DNA of 64,000 bases from positions 45,405,489 to 45,469,488 of the forward strand of contig CM055099.1 of NCBI GenBank assembly GCA_029204225.1, given 5' to 3'. This document shows positions 9,701-20,100 of the stretch, one piece after another. Numbering within the stretch: the stretch's first letter is position 1; every line of letters starts with the position of its first letter. The translations under genes and the position numbers were made by a program. The notes under the pieces are model-generated. The model saw only the letters and a list, made by a program, of their open reading frames with translations. It was not told the origin of the DNA and made no database searches. Source of the DNA: Diphasiastrum complanatum (Eukaryota > Streptophyta > Lycopodiopsida > Lycopodiales > Lycopodiaceae).

Positions 9701-10373
9701 AGTTGTACTAGCATTCTTGGCTGGTTTTGCTGATGGAAATGAAGTTATTGGAGGTTCATTATGTCACTCATCCATGGCTAAGTTCTCAAGTGTTGAGCTA
9801 CTTGGTGCCAATACTTGGGGATTGTCAATTTTTGGTGAATTCATGGTCATTTTCTTGTGTCAAGTAGATCTTGAAGATGGACTAGTGCAAATTACTTGGT
9901 TTATGGAGTCATGTGGTGCTAGATTTGCATCATGTATATACTCACCTACTCATGGATTTCCAAGGTTTGATGGTGTCTTGTGGCAAGATGGAGATGGAGG
10001 CACATTCATGGAGTTTTATGGTGAAGACATATCAAGAAAGGACAAAGTTGGAGGAGACAAGCAAGCAAATGGTCATCACTCACATTTATTGTTTGGTTGC
10101 TGTAATTTTCCAGAGAGTTCAAAGTTTGAAACATGGAGGAATCATTTCATTTACATTCTATTTGGTTCTTCATGTTCTAGTTATATCTTGATGTGTAAAA
10201 TTGATGTAAGAAATAGTGAAGCATCCAATTTGGACACTATTCTCTATATCAATTATGAAAGATACTTTAGAACCTTAGAAAGAAGATCTATACTTAGGAT
10301 GGAGATCATTCTAAAGTTGGATCAAAGTTCTATTGTCAAAACTATGCCAAAACTAGTTGAAGAGGGAGTGTGA
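6786..10373 (+). CDS. 1195-aa Gag-zinc knuckle-protease polyprotein with unrecognised C-terminal half
   Basis: The N-terminus (about 1-200) is a copia Gag of the UBN2 type, starting with a motif like LTSINYSTWKVRME. A lysine/glycine-rich linker leads to a C-x2-C-x4-H-x4-C zinc knuckle at 245-258. An aspartic protease follows with intact active site D-S-G-A-S at 305-309, and its fold ends near residue 410. The expected pre-integrase HHCC domain and DDE integrase are absent. Residues 410-690 are unrecognised, with Ser/Lys-rich parts. Residues about 690-800 align by eye with the middle of copia reverse transcriptase: YGLKRA at 734-739 stands for YGLKQA, and YDGD at 766-769 replaces the catalytic YVDD. 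From 800 to 1195 I recognise nothing. Hydrophobic stretches lie near 631-645, 936-952, 963-981, 1012-1028 and 1121-1138. The stop codon lies inside the 3' LTR. The absence of any stop in 1195 codons contrasts with the loss of enzymatic motifs. Expression strategy is unknown. Confidence 0.85.
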   Translation: MATSGGFMLESNDRLTSINYSTWKVRMESLLEMNELMEIVAGVEERPQAPQDQVRYDKRAKKALHMIKMNVTNELLKEVGKCTSSLEAWEILKKLYESKSTSRVLTLRRQIFQSLQKREESTHAFVLRVKAFNDELACIDESIKEVELVQVILNGLLDDHANLVQSFAIQKTLPSIVDLQEILVNEEYRLQSRGGGSTSTSHYEEDAMFIKGKFKGKGKGKWSKGQDQGETSSFGKKKDKSKLKCFYCGIKGHFANECLKKQRDEGSKQINFTTNDEGLGGGDSLLMCSSSPISSEGDKDSWWIDSGASSHMTSHKEFFTSLVTYDGAKKAIHMANGGECVIEGIGSIPICLSTNRKARLDGVLYIPSLSKNLLSVGQMIKKGYMVKFGGDACFITKEEILVARGNRQGRLLKLDAFVMANKKDGMEKEIGLNFPKLSFSINKIVGSYAKSNKLPYARSRSRSNMLLGDVHLCANLASLEDNDGVSMVLHGKCKHAKDKERANFINGGEGSSLEKIVVNDFFDHMSKDVARCIHEGGGSSTFFSDESKKVIFAASGVTFPHKESRSNGSIKRLGEGDSHKSRRREVCEEFKVGCTLNDVILNDSEEESLSCESLPKTLSRSSCLKKESTSIILMLNVLIIFFMASNVFEVSTSYDAIIKRESYEGKSNERLVLGKIQGMDLTSLHQLKGFYDYELITHDQDGKKLVGEDYMEQIERQFLQGKGDLIGELIEVCYGLKRAGFIRFDTHLHLLYFMLDGKFGIYLLIYDGDIGDIVFTNLCGRSRSSIDEILLNLDHMFEREYFQRFRSEDIHIFDIFDDQEKGKHMEATHFALFTCFEEFSCVDEAMQVDIGSHVFHTRKSSNGSGKKSLFNDFDDQEEDQEVGLKGLQQHKRKGGNLELVKSIKGRLFGKDVMDLFLQLIEDSSKVKGAARKCCSSLLYLFYLMFELFHVDVCKLSRYGQTSYIVLQYLIVGVVLAFLAGFADGNEVIGGSLCHSSMAKFSSVELLGANTWGLSIFGEFMVIFLCQVDLEDGLVQITWFMESCGARFASCIYSPTHGFPRFDGVLWQDGDGGTFMEFYGEDISRKDKVGGDKQANGHHSHLLFGCCNFPESSKFETWRNHFIYILFGSSCSSYILMCKIDVRNSEASNLDTILYINYERYFRTLERRSILRMEIILKLDQSSIVKTMPKLVEEGV

Positions 10374-11022
10374 GAGATTTCAACTAGTTTAGTCTAGTTT
10401 AGTCACATTTTGGTAAATTGTTAATAAGAGGCCAAAACTCATTTTAGACTTAGAGATAAACTTTTTGAAGTTATATTAGTTTAAACTACATTCAATAAAC
10501 ACTTTTGGAAAGTGTGGGAAAGTTGGTAGTCGAGTTTGAGAGAGATTCAAATTTGAACTTTGGGTACATTGAATCTAGACCCAAAAATAGTAGGGTTTAC
10601 ATTTTGGAGGGAAAGCCAAGTGGCCAAATAGGGTTTGGAAACTCTATAAAAGGATGTAACTATTGGAGAGACACATCTTCTCTCTTCTCTCTCTCATTTC
10701 ATCATTATACATGGTTCTCTTTGGGTTCTACTACTCATTGGTGCACTATCTTGGTGTTATCTTGCAATCTTGTGTGTAGAATGATCATTTATTGCTATTT
10801 TCGGTTCCACACGTGTGAAATACAGTAGGGTATTGTAATTGTACGAACAGCAAACATATTTTATGTTTTGGTTCATGTTTGATCAATATCTCTTAGAGTT
10901 TGCATCTCATTTTGTATGTAGATGCTGATTTTTCTACATTGGCAGGATTGTTGGTTTGCTCCTTATTGTAACCAAAGATTTGGGACTTGGATTGGATCTT
11001 GAATGATCTGAAATCCTTCACA
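10369..11022 (+). repeat. 3' LTR of the young copia-type element
   Basis: This LTR is identical in length and, by eye, in sequence to the 5' LTR. It is preceded by the purine tract GAAGAGGGAG, which is also coding for the last residues of the ORF, and is followed by the GAATA target duplication. Confidence 0.92.
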
Positions 11023-11497
11023 GAATACACTCTCCCCAATATCTGGGCCCTCTCCCACTTACCCTTCCTCATATTTGAAATCACCCTAATACATTCAAAT
11101 TGCTCTCCCTCAAAAATATCGGTTCATGAATATTACAACTTTGGGTACATGATAGTTTAGGTTACATGATACTAGCTTTGGGTATAGGTTCCTATTGAGC
11201 TACTCTATTTCATGTTCTTACATATGCTTATTCTAAGGCTTCAATAATTCATTCCATAGAACCAATTGTTGGATATTGTCCTCACAAAAGCTAATATATA
11301 GCTCTTGTTTTTGGTTTGAGAATATATATGCCAATCACATAAACCACTTTTCTTTTAGGTGCTCTTTCTCTCTGTGGTAGTCCACAGCTTGCTTATTTGT
11401 GTACTAAAGATGAAACTCTTGTTAATGATTGGTTATATTTTCCTATGTACTTAAGAGATAGCTTGCAAGGCATATCAACTCCCAAATGAGCATTCTT

Positions 11498-11582
11498 GTT
11501 GGAGAGCAATGATAGGCTTACCTCAAGCAACTACTCAATATGGAAGGTAAGGATGGAATCCTTGCTAACTATGAATGATATG
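11498..11582 (+). pseudogene. Fragment of a related copia gag
   Basis: About 85 bp closely resembles 6807-6893, the start of the gag region of the element at 5533. It has several substitutions and ends abruptly. It lies about 475 bp downstream of that element and must come from a different, diverged copy. Confidence 0.75.
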
Positions 11583-11669
11583 CGGTCACTGGTCGACTAA
11601 ACAGCTTGAGTTAACCTCAAGTTAAAGCTATCTTGGGGCTTACAAATAGCAGTTACTACAACGAAGCAC

Positions 11670-12329
11670 GAAACCGTAATGCTTTAGCGCCTATTATGCC
11701 CTGGACTCTCATATTGACAGATGCAAACATGAGGCTCTTCAAGCTATGGCGATGAGAAGGAGACCGAGATCCTCGATCTGCTCTGCAATTTTTTATAATG
11801 AGAGGAAAGACGATGGCACATGGATTGCCAGTAAATATCATAAGGCTTCTTGGGTATTGATGCATCCATCGGCGAGAGGGGCTTTTTGCCAAAAGAAAAA
11901 GGCCAAGTATACATATAGATCTTATTGGAAAGGTCAAATTATTGATTTCAAAGTATCTCCAGGAGGACAAACCATTTCAAAGGTGCTTGTTCAACATGTT
12001 TATATGCATTCAGAATTTAATGTGGATATTGTTAATCGACATGATTTTCGAAAATGTAATCGTAAGTATCTTAATCTTTTGTGTTGCTTGTCATTTTTTA
12101 ACATGCAATTGTATTTATGAACGAAAACTTATTATGATATTGTATTGTAGAACTATATCCATCAGATATACATGAATGGGAACCTATAACCTCCCTTTCG
12201 CGTATCATAGATGTCATCCATTCAAAAATTGGCAAATTGCAATACAGAGGACAAACAACAAAAGAACTTGCTGATTCTAGAATATATTTTTATGATGTTA
12301 TGTATATTCCAGACTTAAATGGAGAATAG
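11670..12329 (+). CDS. Possible two-exon gene fragment of unknown family
   Basis: An open frame from about 11687 through 12061 (with Met at 11746) contains a basic, aromatic-rich sequence including NERKDDGTWIASKYHKASW. At 12062 there is a good donor (C|GTAAGT) and at 12149-12150 an acceptor (TTGTAG) giving an 89-bp intron. Joining the two keeps the frame open for about 59 more codons to TAG at 12327-12329. The second part includes EWEPITSLSRIIDVIHSKIG and ends with a IPDLNGE motif. I do not recognise the family. The neighbours are retrotransposon debris, so this may be a captured or transposon-encoded fragment. Start uncertain; the upstream region has an in-frame stop. Confidence 0.4.
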
Positions 12330-13059
12330 GAAAACTAGAGTGTATACCCTTGCCTAATTTTCAAGATAACGAGTGGGGGATTGCCCTCAATGACAATATA
12401 ATAAACTCTTTTCATTCCAAACTCTATAATGATGTATAAAAGTCACTCAAAGTTAGTACTAGATCAAAATATGTGCACTTAAGCTGGTTTGTTCCTATAT
12501 CAATGTTTGTTAGCTCTTTTTCAAACACCGAGGTGCGTCAAACCCCCACATTGTTTGTTTGCAAAAATCTATCAGATGATTTGTTATTTAAATTCATCAA
12601 AAAACCATTGCAAATATAGAATGTAGAATCAAACATTCATCAATATGCTTTAGATATAACATAGAAAAGCAAATGCTTAGTATGGTGTTTCATTATCAGA
12701 GATGGAAAAAACACAATGGTACTTGGGTCCCATTAGATCAAGATCTAGATAGCATTGGATAGACTGATCGTATATGCATTGATATCATGGCAAATTGGGA
12801 TTTACTTACTATTATTGAGGTTGAGTAGGATTGGAACTTATTGTTGGAGGATTTGCGGATCCCAAGACAACCCTAACCCTAGCTAATAAGTGAGAGGGAT
12901 TTGGCACCCTATGTGTGTAAGTCCAACTCGATGATCACATAGTTATTTGATTAGTTAGGAAGTTACTAAAAGGACTTTAGGTTTTTTTGTGGGACTTTTA
13001 ATGTTGCAAGCCTATATGTCAAGTTAGTAAGTAAAGTTAGTGATTAACTCTTTGGAATG
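12330..13059. other. No recognisable gene
   Basis: This is AT-rich sequence with many stops in all frames. A short segment around 12670-12760 reads as a peptide-like stretch with KHNGTWVPLDQDLDSIG in one frame, echoing the DDGTWIASK motif of the preceding fragment. It could be a further degraded part of the same unknown coding sequence. Confidence 0.35.
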
Positions 13060-13996
13060 AACTAGGTGCATTACAGAGTCCAAAAGGCTTTACTTTATAA
13101 GCGTAGGTCCCCCATTCTGTTGCGAAAATTGTTTTATGATGATCTGTAGGTGCAATCTTGACTTGGTTGTATCCACTAAATCCATCCAAAAAACTGTAAG
13201 CTTCCGCTCCAGCAAGGCGGTCCAAAATGCTTTCAGTAAAAGGAAACGGAAAGTGATCCTTTCACGTCACTTTGTTCAAGGCCTTGAGATTCACACAAAT
13301 TCTGAATTTTCCATTCTTCTTAGAAACAATGACAATTGGTGAAACCCATTCCGTGTGCTCGATCTCATAAATAAAGTTGGCTTCAAGCAATCTCTGTAAC
13401 TCTTCCTTTATCAAATTCATAACATTAGGATTACAGCGATAGAATTTTGTGACCTTGGAAACTGCATCAGGTATAAAGGGTATGCTATGCTCAGTAACTG
13501 ATGTCGGGATCTTTATAAGTCCAAGCAAAGCAATCTTGATACTTAATAAGCAATATCCGTAGCGCTTGAAACTGTTTCGGAGTAAGTTGTGCTCCAACTT
13601 GTACAATCTTTTTCGGTTCTCCCGGTTCCACAAGGTTCATAGGCTGCATCCTCACTAGGCCATCGTAAACATCTTTTGATTCTGGCACTTGTTCTTCAGG
13701 TTCGCGATGTGCTTTTAGTAACATGATAACCACAGCATCCAGAGTATAGCGTTTGAAATGCTCTGGCATATCATGTTGGACTTCTTCTGATTGTTCTTTG
13801 TCAAAAGGATTAGTCTTGGATCTTCGCTTAGCTTTCTTAACAAGAATCGATCGTGGAGGCTATGACTTCTGAGAAGATAGACTCTTCTTTGAAGGTGAAG
13901 ACTTTCTAGATGGTGATATCTTGCTAGAACTTAAACTTGAAGAATCTTCATCAACTTTTTCTTTGCCTTTATAGGTGGCACAGTCTTGGAATTCCT
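13060..13996 (-). pseudogene. Ty3/gypsy pol fragment (RT N-terminal part, non-chromovirus type)
   Basis: Reading on the - strand, a Ser/Lys-rich linker (13996-13780) leads into a region with FQALRILLIKYQDCFAWTY, then KEELQRLLEANFIY, EWVSPIVIVSKKNGKFRICV and SFLDGFSGYNQVKIAP. These are the fingers and palm motifs of Ty3/gypsy reverse transcriptase. The forms SFLDGFSGYNQ and FGLCNAP are typical of the Tat/Athila branch rather than chromoviruses. The reading frame shifts at least twice and the sequence ends abruptly at about 13060, just after the FGLCNAP motif and before the catalytic YxDD. No LTRs are visible next to it. It is a dead fragment. Confidence 0.8.
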
Positions 13997-15179
13997 TCAA
14001 TATAACTGCTTTTGGCGGTTTTATTGTTGGTTCATCGAGAATATTATGTTGGTGTCAAACAAAACACACTTGTGTTTCTTGTGTTTGTTGATACCATCAA
14101 TCTGTCTCTCAACCTGTCAATCCACAGTATCTAGTTCTGCTGCTAGCACATGCATCGTTGTTCAAGAGGTTCTAGGCTGAAGCTATCTCCACTGCATCTT
14201 ACATCCAGAACAGATGATCGACCAAAGCTCTCTCAGACAAGACACCCCACGAGGTGTGGACAAGCTCCATGCCTTCTTTGAAGAACCTAAGACTGTTTGG
14301 GTGCATTTGTGAAAAATGCAAAAATAAGCTTGGTAGAGGCCAGAAATCATGTATATAGGATGATTACACATGTGTGGAGCCTGTTCCCACGTGTGAAAAT
14401 AGTTTACTTGTCATGTACCATAATCATATAGGTTGTACATATGATTTAGTTCAAGTTCTAGTGACTAAAAAGGCCAAAAACTGGTATTCTAGACATATGA
14501 CACATGGCATTAATCTATTGATTGCATGAGCCACATCTTTTGGTTAGGTGTCATATCACATGTGTAGAGGACAGCTCACATGTGTGGAATAGGCTGAAGT
14601 AGGCAAATTTTGACTTCTAGAAGATTTCCAAGTAGATCTCCATATAGAAAGAGAATGGACCAAAAGTGCTCAGAATAGAAGGTTTTGTCCAAGTGTCAGT
14701 TTTGCATGATGAATCATCATATGACAAAGCACCTTCACACATGTGGGATCAGAGGGATGAATCAGTACCACGAGCTTCCACTTATTGTATATATAGGGCC
14801 ACATTTGGCCATAATCATTGTGAGACACCAATCTTGGTTTTGGAAGCAATTTTGAGTGATTCTCTTCATTTGTCTACATTTGTTTTGATTGTTTTGAGGT
14901 TCTATCAATATGTACTTGATTTTCAGGTTGGAGTCCATACTCAGACAATGTTTCACACGTGTGAAAGCATAAAGTACACTTACCTTCAATTAATGATTGT
15001 TCTTGTTAGGATTTTGTATTTAGGATTGATCTAGATTGATCTTAATCTGAAGTAGATTGATAGACCAAGTAATCTGACAACCAATCCTTCTTGAGGATCA
15101 GATTAGGATCCACTCTTAGTCCTTTTTGTACTTTTTCCACAACATTGCCTATGTGAAGATCCCAAAGGACACAAGGAAG
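13997..15179. other. No gene; repeated CACATGTG/CACGTG motifs
   Basis: No coding region is supported. The stretch contains several E-box/G-box-like palindromic motifs in similar contexts: about 14365, 14385, 14559, 14577, 14734 and 14956 (CACATGTG, CCACGTGTGAAA, CACACGTGTGAAA). These resemble the G-box context in the LTR at 5971. The stretch may be an old LTR or leader of the copia fragment that follows. Confidence 0.4.
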
Positions 15180-17148
15180 AAATTGGACTTCCAAGGTCTG
15201 AAGACCATTCTGATCAGATATACTTCGTCTAATAACACCTACAAGCTGTACGATCCTGATACCGAGCAAATCTTGTAAAGCCGGGATACAGTCTTTATCG
15301 AGGATCAGTTCGTCGACCTCAAAGGCAAGGATATTGCTCAAGAAGAACCTTCATCACCTGTCATTGACACGACAATCCGAGCTTCTGGCTTAGGAATGTC
15401 TATCGTCGACCCACTTCGAGACAACGAATCAGACGAAGATGTTGCTGCTACCCAACAACATATCCCAGGAGCAGATCATCAGTCGAATCCTCCCAGAAGA
15501 TCAAGCCGAGTGTGCCAACAGCCCACGAGGTATACTCTTGAGTCTGTCTGTCTTTTAATGCAAGAACCGACGACAATCGAAGAGGCACAACTCTGATCTC
15601 TGGAGAGAAGCTATGGACAGAGAGTATTCCTCTTTGATCAATAATCAAACATGGTCATTAGTCAAAGCTCCTATTGGCTGCAATATTATTGATTCCAAAT
15701 GGATCTTTAAGATCAAATATAATGCCAACGGAGCGATTGATCGAAGAAAGGCTAGAATGGTAGCACGAGGATTCACCCAGATCCCAAATGTCGACTACAG
15801 TGAGACTTTTAGTCCAATCGTCAAACATTCGTCAATCTGAATGCTCCTGTCTTATGTTGTAGCTGCCAACCTCGAAGTACATCAACTCGATGTACAAATA
15901 GCCTATCTGAATGGAGTTATACAAGAAGATATCTACATGATCCAGCTCGAAGGATACGTTCTGGAAGACATGAAGAATCATGTCTGTAAACTCTATAAAG
16001 CACTGTACGGGTTGAAACAGTCTGCCGGAGCTTGGTTTTAGAGGATCAACACAATCCTCATTGAACAAGGATTTAAACCAAGCACTGTTGATTGCAACGT
16101 TTATTCAAAGTCAGTGCTGTAATCATTCATTATCATCACCTTGTATGTTGATGATACATTGCTCTTCAGCAACAATGCCAATATGGTCAAGGATTCAAAA
16201 CAGATGCTGTTCTCAGAATTCAACATGACTGATCTGGACGAAGCTCACTTCTGTCTTGGAATTCAAATCCACAGAGACAGAGCAAATCGACTGATTTACA
16301 GCACTCAACAAAGGTATCTTCATAATGTTCTTAACAGATACAATTTGACGAATTGTAATTAGCTCACTCACCAATGGATCCAGGCCTGCATTTGTCAAAG
16401 GACCAATCTCCCCAGACAAAGTAGGAAGAGAAATAGTTGAGAGAATACCCGTATCGATCGATACTCGGATCTCTCATGTACGCAATGGTCTGTACAAGAC
16501 CAGATATCTCTTTTGCTGTCAGCTCACTCAGCCAATACATGGCTAATCCTGGAATTACCCATTGGAAGGCTCTTATTCGAGTCATGAGATATATTCAAAC
16601 TACCATGGACCAGTGCCTCTGCTATGGAGATGTCAGCAATGACAATCTTCATTAGCTCAGTGGATATTCTGATGCAAGCTGGGGAGGAGATGCGGACCAT
16701 CGTAAGTCCACATCTGGATTTACATTCTTCTTCAATGGCGGTCCTATTTCGTGGAATGGTCATAAGCAAACCTCTATCGCACTTTCTTCTACTGAAGCCG
16801 AATATATTGTTGCTTCTCAATCTATTAAGGAAGCGTTTTGGTTGAGAAATTTGCTCTCAGACATCAATCTGTATCAATACTGTCCTATAATTTTTTTTTG
16901 TGATAAGCAAAGTGCTATTGCCTTATCGGCCAACCCTAGATTTCATTCTAGGAGTAAGCACATTGAGATAAGATATCACTACATCAGGGGCAAGGTTCTC
17001 GACAGAGAGGTGAGCTTAATGTACTGTAGAACGCATGACATGGTTGCAGGCATTTTTATGAAAGCACTCAATGTTAATGCACACAGCAGATTTTGTGCAT
17101 TGCTAAGTCTGAAGATCAAGGCATTCACAGATCCAGATTAAGGGAGGG
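15180..17148 (+). pseudogene. Decayed Ty1/copia pol (integrase tail, RT, RNase H)
   Basis: The fragment begins in the integrase C-terminal region (a motif with NNTYKLYDPDTEQIL near 15230). It continues through a linker rich in Pro/Ser and a Copia RT with [33 protein letters not shown] and the intact catalytic YVDD at about 16144. It ends with RNase H motifs STEAEY and SKHIEIRYHYIR. In-frame stops occur near 15595, 15838, 16041, 16123 and 16362, and the frame is lost between about 16380 and 16800. Gag, protease and the integrase core are missing. The ORF end is followed by the purine tract AAGGGAGGG and an LTR start at 17149. Non-functional. Confidence 0.85.
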
Positions 17149-17760
17149 TGTTGGATTTACTTCTCCTACTCTCCTAAATCCCAATTTTAATCTGCCTCCA
17201 TTCATGCTGCATATTTCTCTAACGTTGTCACGCAGTCTGCATTTTTTTATACAAATTTGCACAAATGAAAAAAAGACGAATGAATCGCGACACTGTGTTC
17301 TTACACAGGTCATGGTGACAGGAAAAAAGGGGACACTACCTTACTGAATGCCAAAGGTGCCCTAACAGATAAGGCACCATGTAAATCTTATCCTAAGGCC
17401 ATTCGTAAGAGTGATGCACTTTTGCGTCATCACCAACATTCACTTCAGTACTGGTTGACGTCAGACCATTTTCACCTTCACCCCATGCAGTTACGCTAAC
17501 AGATTGGACAACGATTGCAGCCACCCACGATCTCCTACAGACCGCACATCCACTCCATATTTTTGCATCTACACACCTGTAATATTATGTACATATATTG
17601 GATACCATCTGCGTATTCGATGATCATGATCAGATGATCAAGTGAGTTAAGAAGAGACTAAGAGAAGAGGTTTCATTCCTCATTACAGATAGAAATAAGC
17701 TTCGTAGGGCACGCGGTTTCGTCCACTATTGTATTGTGCTTTGCTGCATTATTAACTTGT
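17149..17760 (+). repeat. Probable 3' LTR of the decayed copia element (end not defined)
   Basis: TGTTGGATTTAC directly follows the purine tract AAGGGAGGG, the expected start of a copia 3' LTR. I could not place the 3' boundary because no second copy exists in the window. The end given is a guess. Confidence 0.45.
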
Positions 17761-19790
17761 ATACATGATATACTTAATCTGATACAACTCTTTGTTCTGC
17801 ATTTAGATTTGTGTTAATATTGCTATGCTTGTTCTTCATTTTGTCTGATCTTTCTAGTTGCTCTTTCTGGTAATAGACGATCAACTTTTAGTCTTGTCTT
17901 TCGCGAACAATTCGCGACTGATTATCAGTCGAGCACAATCTAGCCCTTCGCGAATCATTCGTGACAGATCATTTGTCTTGCAATTCGCGACAAATTATTC
18001 ATCTAGCATTTCATCCATGTAAATGTTTGGCTACGTAATCTAGAATGATTGTGATTTCTATCACTAAAGTTTTGTTCATTCTGATAGGCGTAGTCATGCT
18101 TAGGGAGAGAGTCATTTAACTCATTCCGTTGCGCACGAACATTTTTAGTTCGAGTTCGCTTCTCGTTCGTTTCTTGTTCGAGTTCGTTTCTCGTTCATGT
18201 TCGTCATTTATTCTTCCTCCCTCTCTCCCAACATATGCAAGATTGGTTTGTGAATTGATTTTGAAAAAACTACATCATATGCAACATTCAACACACATCA
18301 TAATCATCTAATGATCTAGGCATTAGCAAATTAGTATTTATGATATGCATCAAATAATTATGTGGTGTTTTTGGAAAGATGCAAAAACTAAACTAGCAAA
18401 TGCAACAATGTATAGAGATCTAGAGATGTAAAAGACAATATGTATCACAAAGCTAATTATGACATATATAATTTACTCATCATCACAAGATTCAAACTCA
18501 TCAACAAATACACCTTACAACTCATCTCCGCTCAAATGAATTCCATTATCACTAGAGTTTTCGACCCTCCTAATATCATCTCATGAATAAAATCACTATT
18601 GTCCTCTTGATTGTTTGTGTCAAAATCATTTGGTTCATTTTTATTTTCAACATTTAGAATACTTGCGACCCTCTCTTAATATCGTTCTCATGTATAAAAT
18701 CACTATTGTCCCCTTGATTGTTTGTGTCAAAATCATTTGATTCATTTTTATTTTCAATATTTAGAATACTTGCAAGAAAATGATATATCCTCATATATAT
18801 ATTTAGATCCTCCATTTCAATCTCAACATGTGCATTTTCAAATACATGTCTTGTGTGTGGCTTAACTGGAACAACATATCACCAGTTGTTATTTAGTTGA
18901 TCTTATTGAAAAAATATTTAAAAATGAAATGATGTTAAAGATAAAAAAAGCTTGTTATAAGTATGAAATTGTAGTCCACAATAAATAAATGTCATGAAAG
19001 AGTGTACATGTTATAATATATTGGTTATGATCAAGAACAACAAAAACGGTGCTAAAATAACGACTTTGTGACCATAATTTGCACCAATTGAAAAATTATT
19101 GATATTTAGATCACAAACCCAATGAAGTCCTTACCTTCGTGTAAATAGGTGTTTTCTCAAAGGCACAGGCCCCTGTTGCTTTAGAATAGCCGCAAGTCGC
19201 CCCTGTTGCTTTAAAATAGCTGTAAGTCACTGGATAGCATATCTAATCTGCTCAATGATCTATATCATGCAAATTTAACCTTTGTGTGGTCTCTCTTTTC
19301 ATTTCTTGAGGATTTGAAAGGGTGTATATTCTTCAACATTTTTAAAACTATTCAATTTGAAACTATGAAGAGACTTAAAGTTCGCCATTATTATAAAGGG
19401 CATAATATTTTCACAGTGAATAAAAACCTTGAAAATTTTTAAAGTCCCTAAATGATTGCTAAAAAGGCCATATTTTGTACTTATTTGGTTCATTTGACTT
19501 CAAATTTAGAAGACAAAGCATTGTTGATTATAGTGAAAGTACCGACAAATAGAGAGTTCACTATGGAGTGGAGAATCATGAAAATATGAGTTTGTTCTAA
19601 CCATTAAGGAGCCGCCATCAAATGTGACGATTTGAACTAAAAATCTTGTTGTTTGACAAACGGTGGCAAATTTAGGATTATGAAACCTAAGTGAGAAAGG
19701 AGAACACCCAAATTTGTTTTTCAATCATTGTGAAAGTTAGTTAGGAGGGCATGTTAAGCAACATAGTAATATCATACCAATCACATGCAT
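17761..19790. other. Intergenic DNA with short local duplications
   Basis: No gene is seen. Around 17895-17990 there are repeated TTCGCGAA/CGCGAC-type motifs. Around 18140-18205 there is a short GTTCGAGTTCG-like tandem repeat. At 18562-18775 a 105-107 bp segment is tandemly duplicated. At about 19165-19220 a 34-bp segment with CCCCTGTTGCTTTA is duplicated. Confidence 0.5.
18562..18775 (+). repeat. Tandem duplication, about 107 bp unit
   Basis: The segment containing TTGATTGTTTGTGTCAAAA at about 18608 recurs at about 18715 with a few substitutions and one small indel. Both copies end in TTTAGAATACTTGC. Confidence 0.7.
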
Positions 19791-19794
19791 AGAA

Positions 19795-20100
19795 TTGCTA
19801 AGAATGAACTTGAAAATGGATGGTTTCATGCTTCTAGAGGGGAGTAAATTGGACAAAAAGAATTTTTCATTGTGGAAATTTAAGATGAATAATCTACTTT
19901 TAATGAGTCAATTGTGGGACATTACAATTGGTCTTAAAACAAGGCCCAATTATGATTGTTGGAAGAAGGAAAGGATGTCTAGATAGTGAAGAGCTGCAGT
20001 TGATAGATGCAACTATCAGGCTTCGCGAAATGATTCAATGTATGACTACTCCTATCAAATTCGAACAATACTATTGTAACAATTGTCATGTACAATTCTA
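19795..20100 (+). pseudogene. Copia gag N-terminal fragment
   Basis: The + strand reads a Gag start with KLDKKNFSLWKFKMNNLL, the hallmark opening of copia Gag (Leu-Asp-x3-Phe-x2-Trp-Lys). After about 60 codons the frame is broken and the remaining part lacks zinc knuckle and protease. It is an isolated fragment about 300 bp long. Confidence 0.6.

Larger units (their letters stand above)
5533..11022 (+). mobile_element. Young Ty1/copia-type element with one 1195-codon ORF and no integrase
   Basis: The LTRs at 5533-6186 and 10369-11022 are both 654 bp and identical on visual comparison. They are flanked by the perfect 5-bp target duplication GAATA (5528-5532 and 11023-11027). A tRNA-iMet primer site follows the 5' LTR and the purine tract GAAGAGGGAG abuts the 3' LTR. 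Identical LTRs mean a recent insertion, so the RNA was recently transcribed, packaged and integrated. Yet the single ORF lacks integrase and a functional reverse transcriptase, so the element probably depends on a relative. Homology of its leader and gag start to 37934-37986 and 11498-11582 shows relatives elsewhere in this window. Confidence 0.9.
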
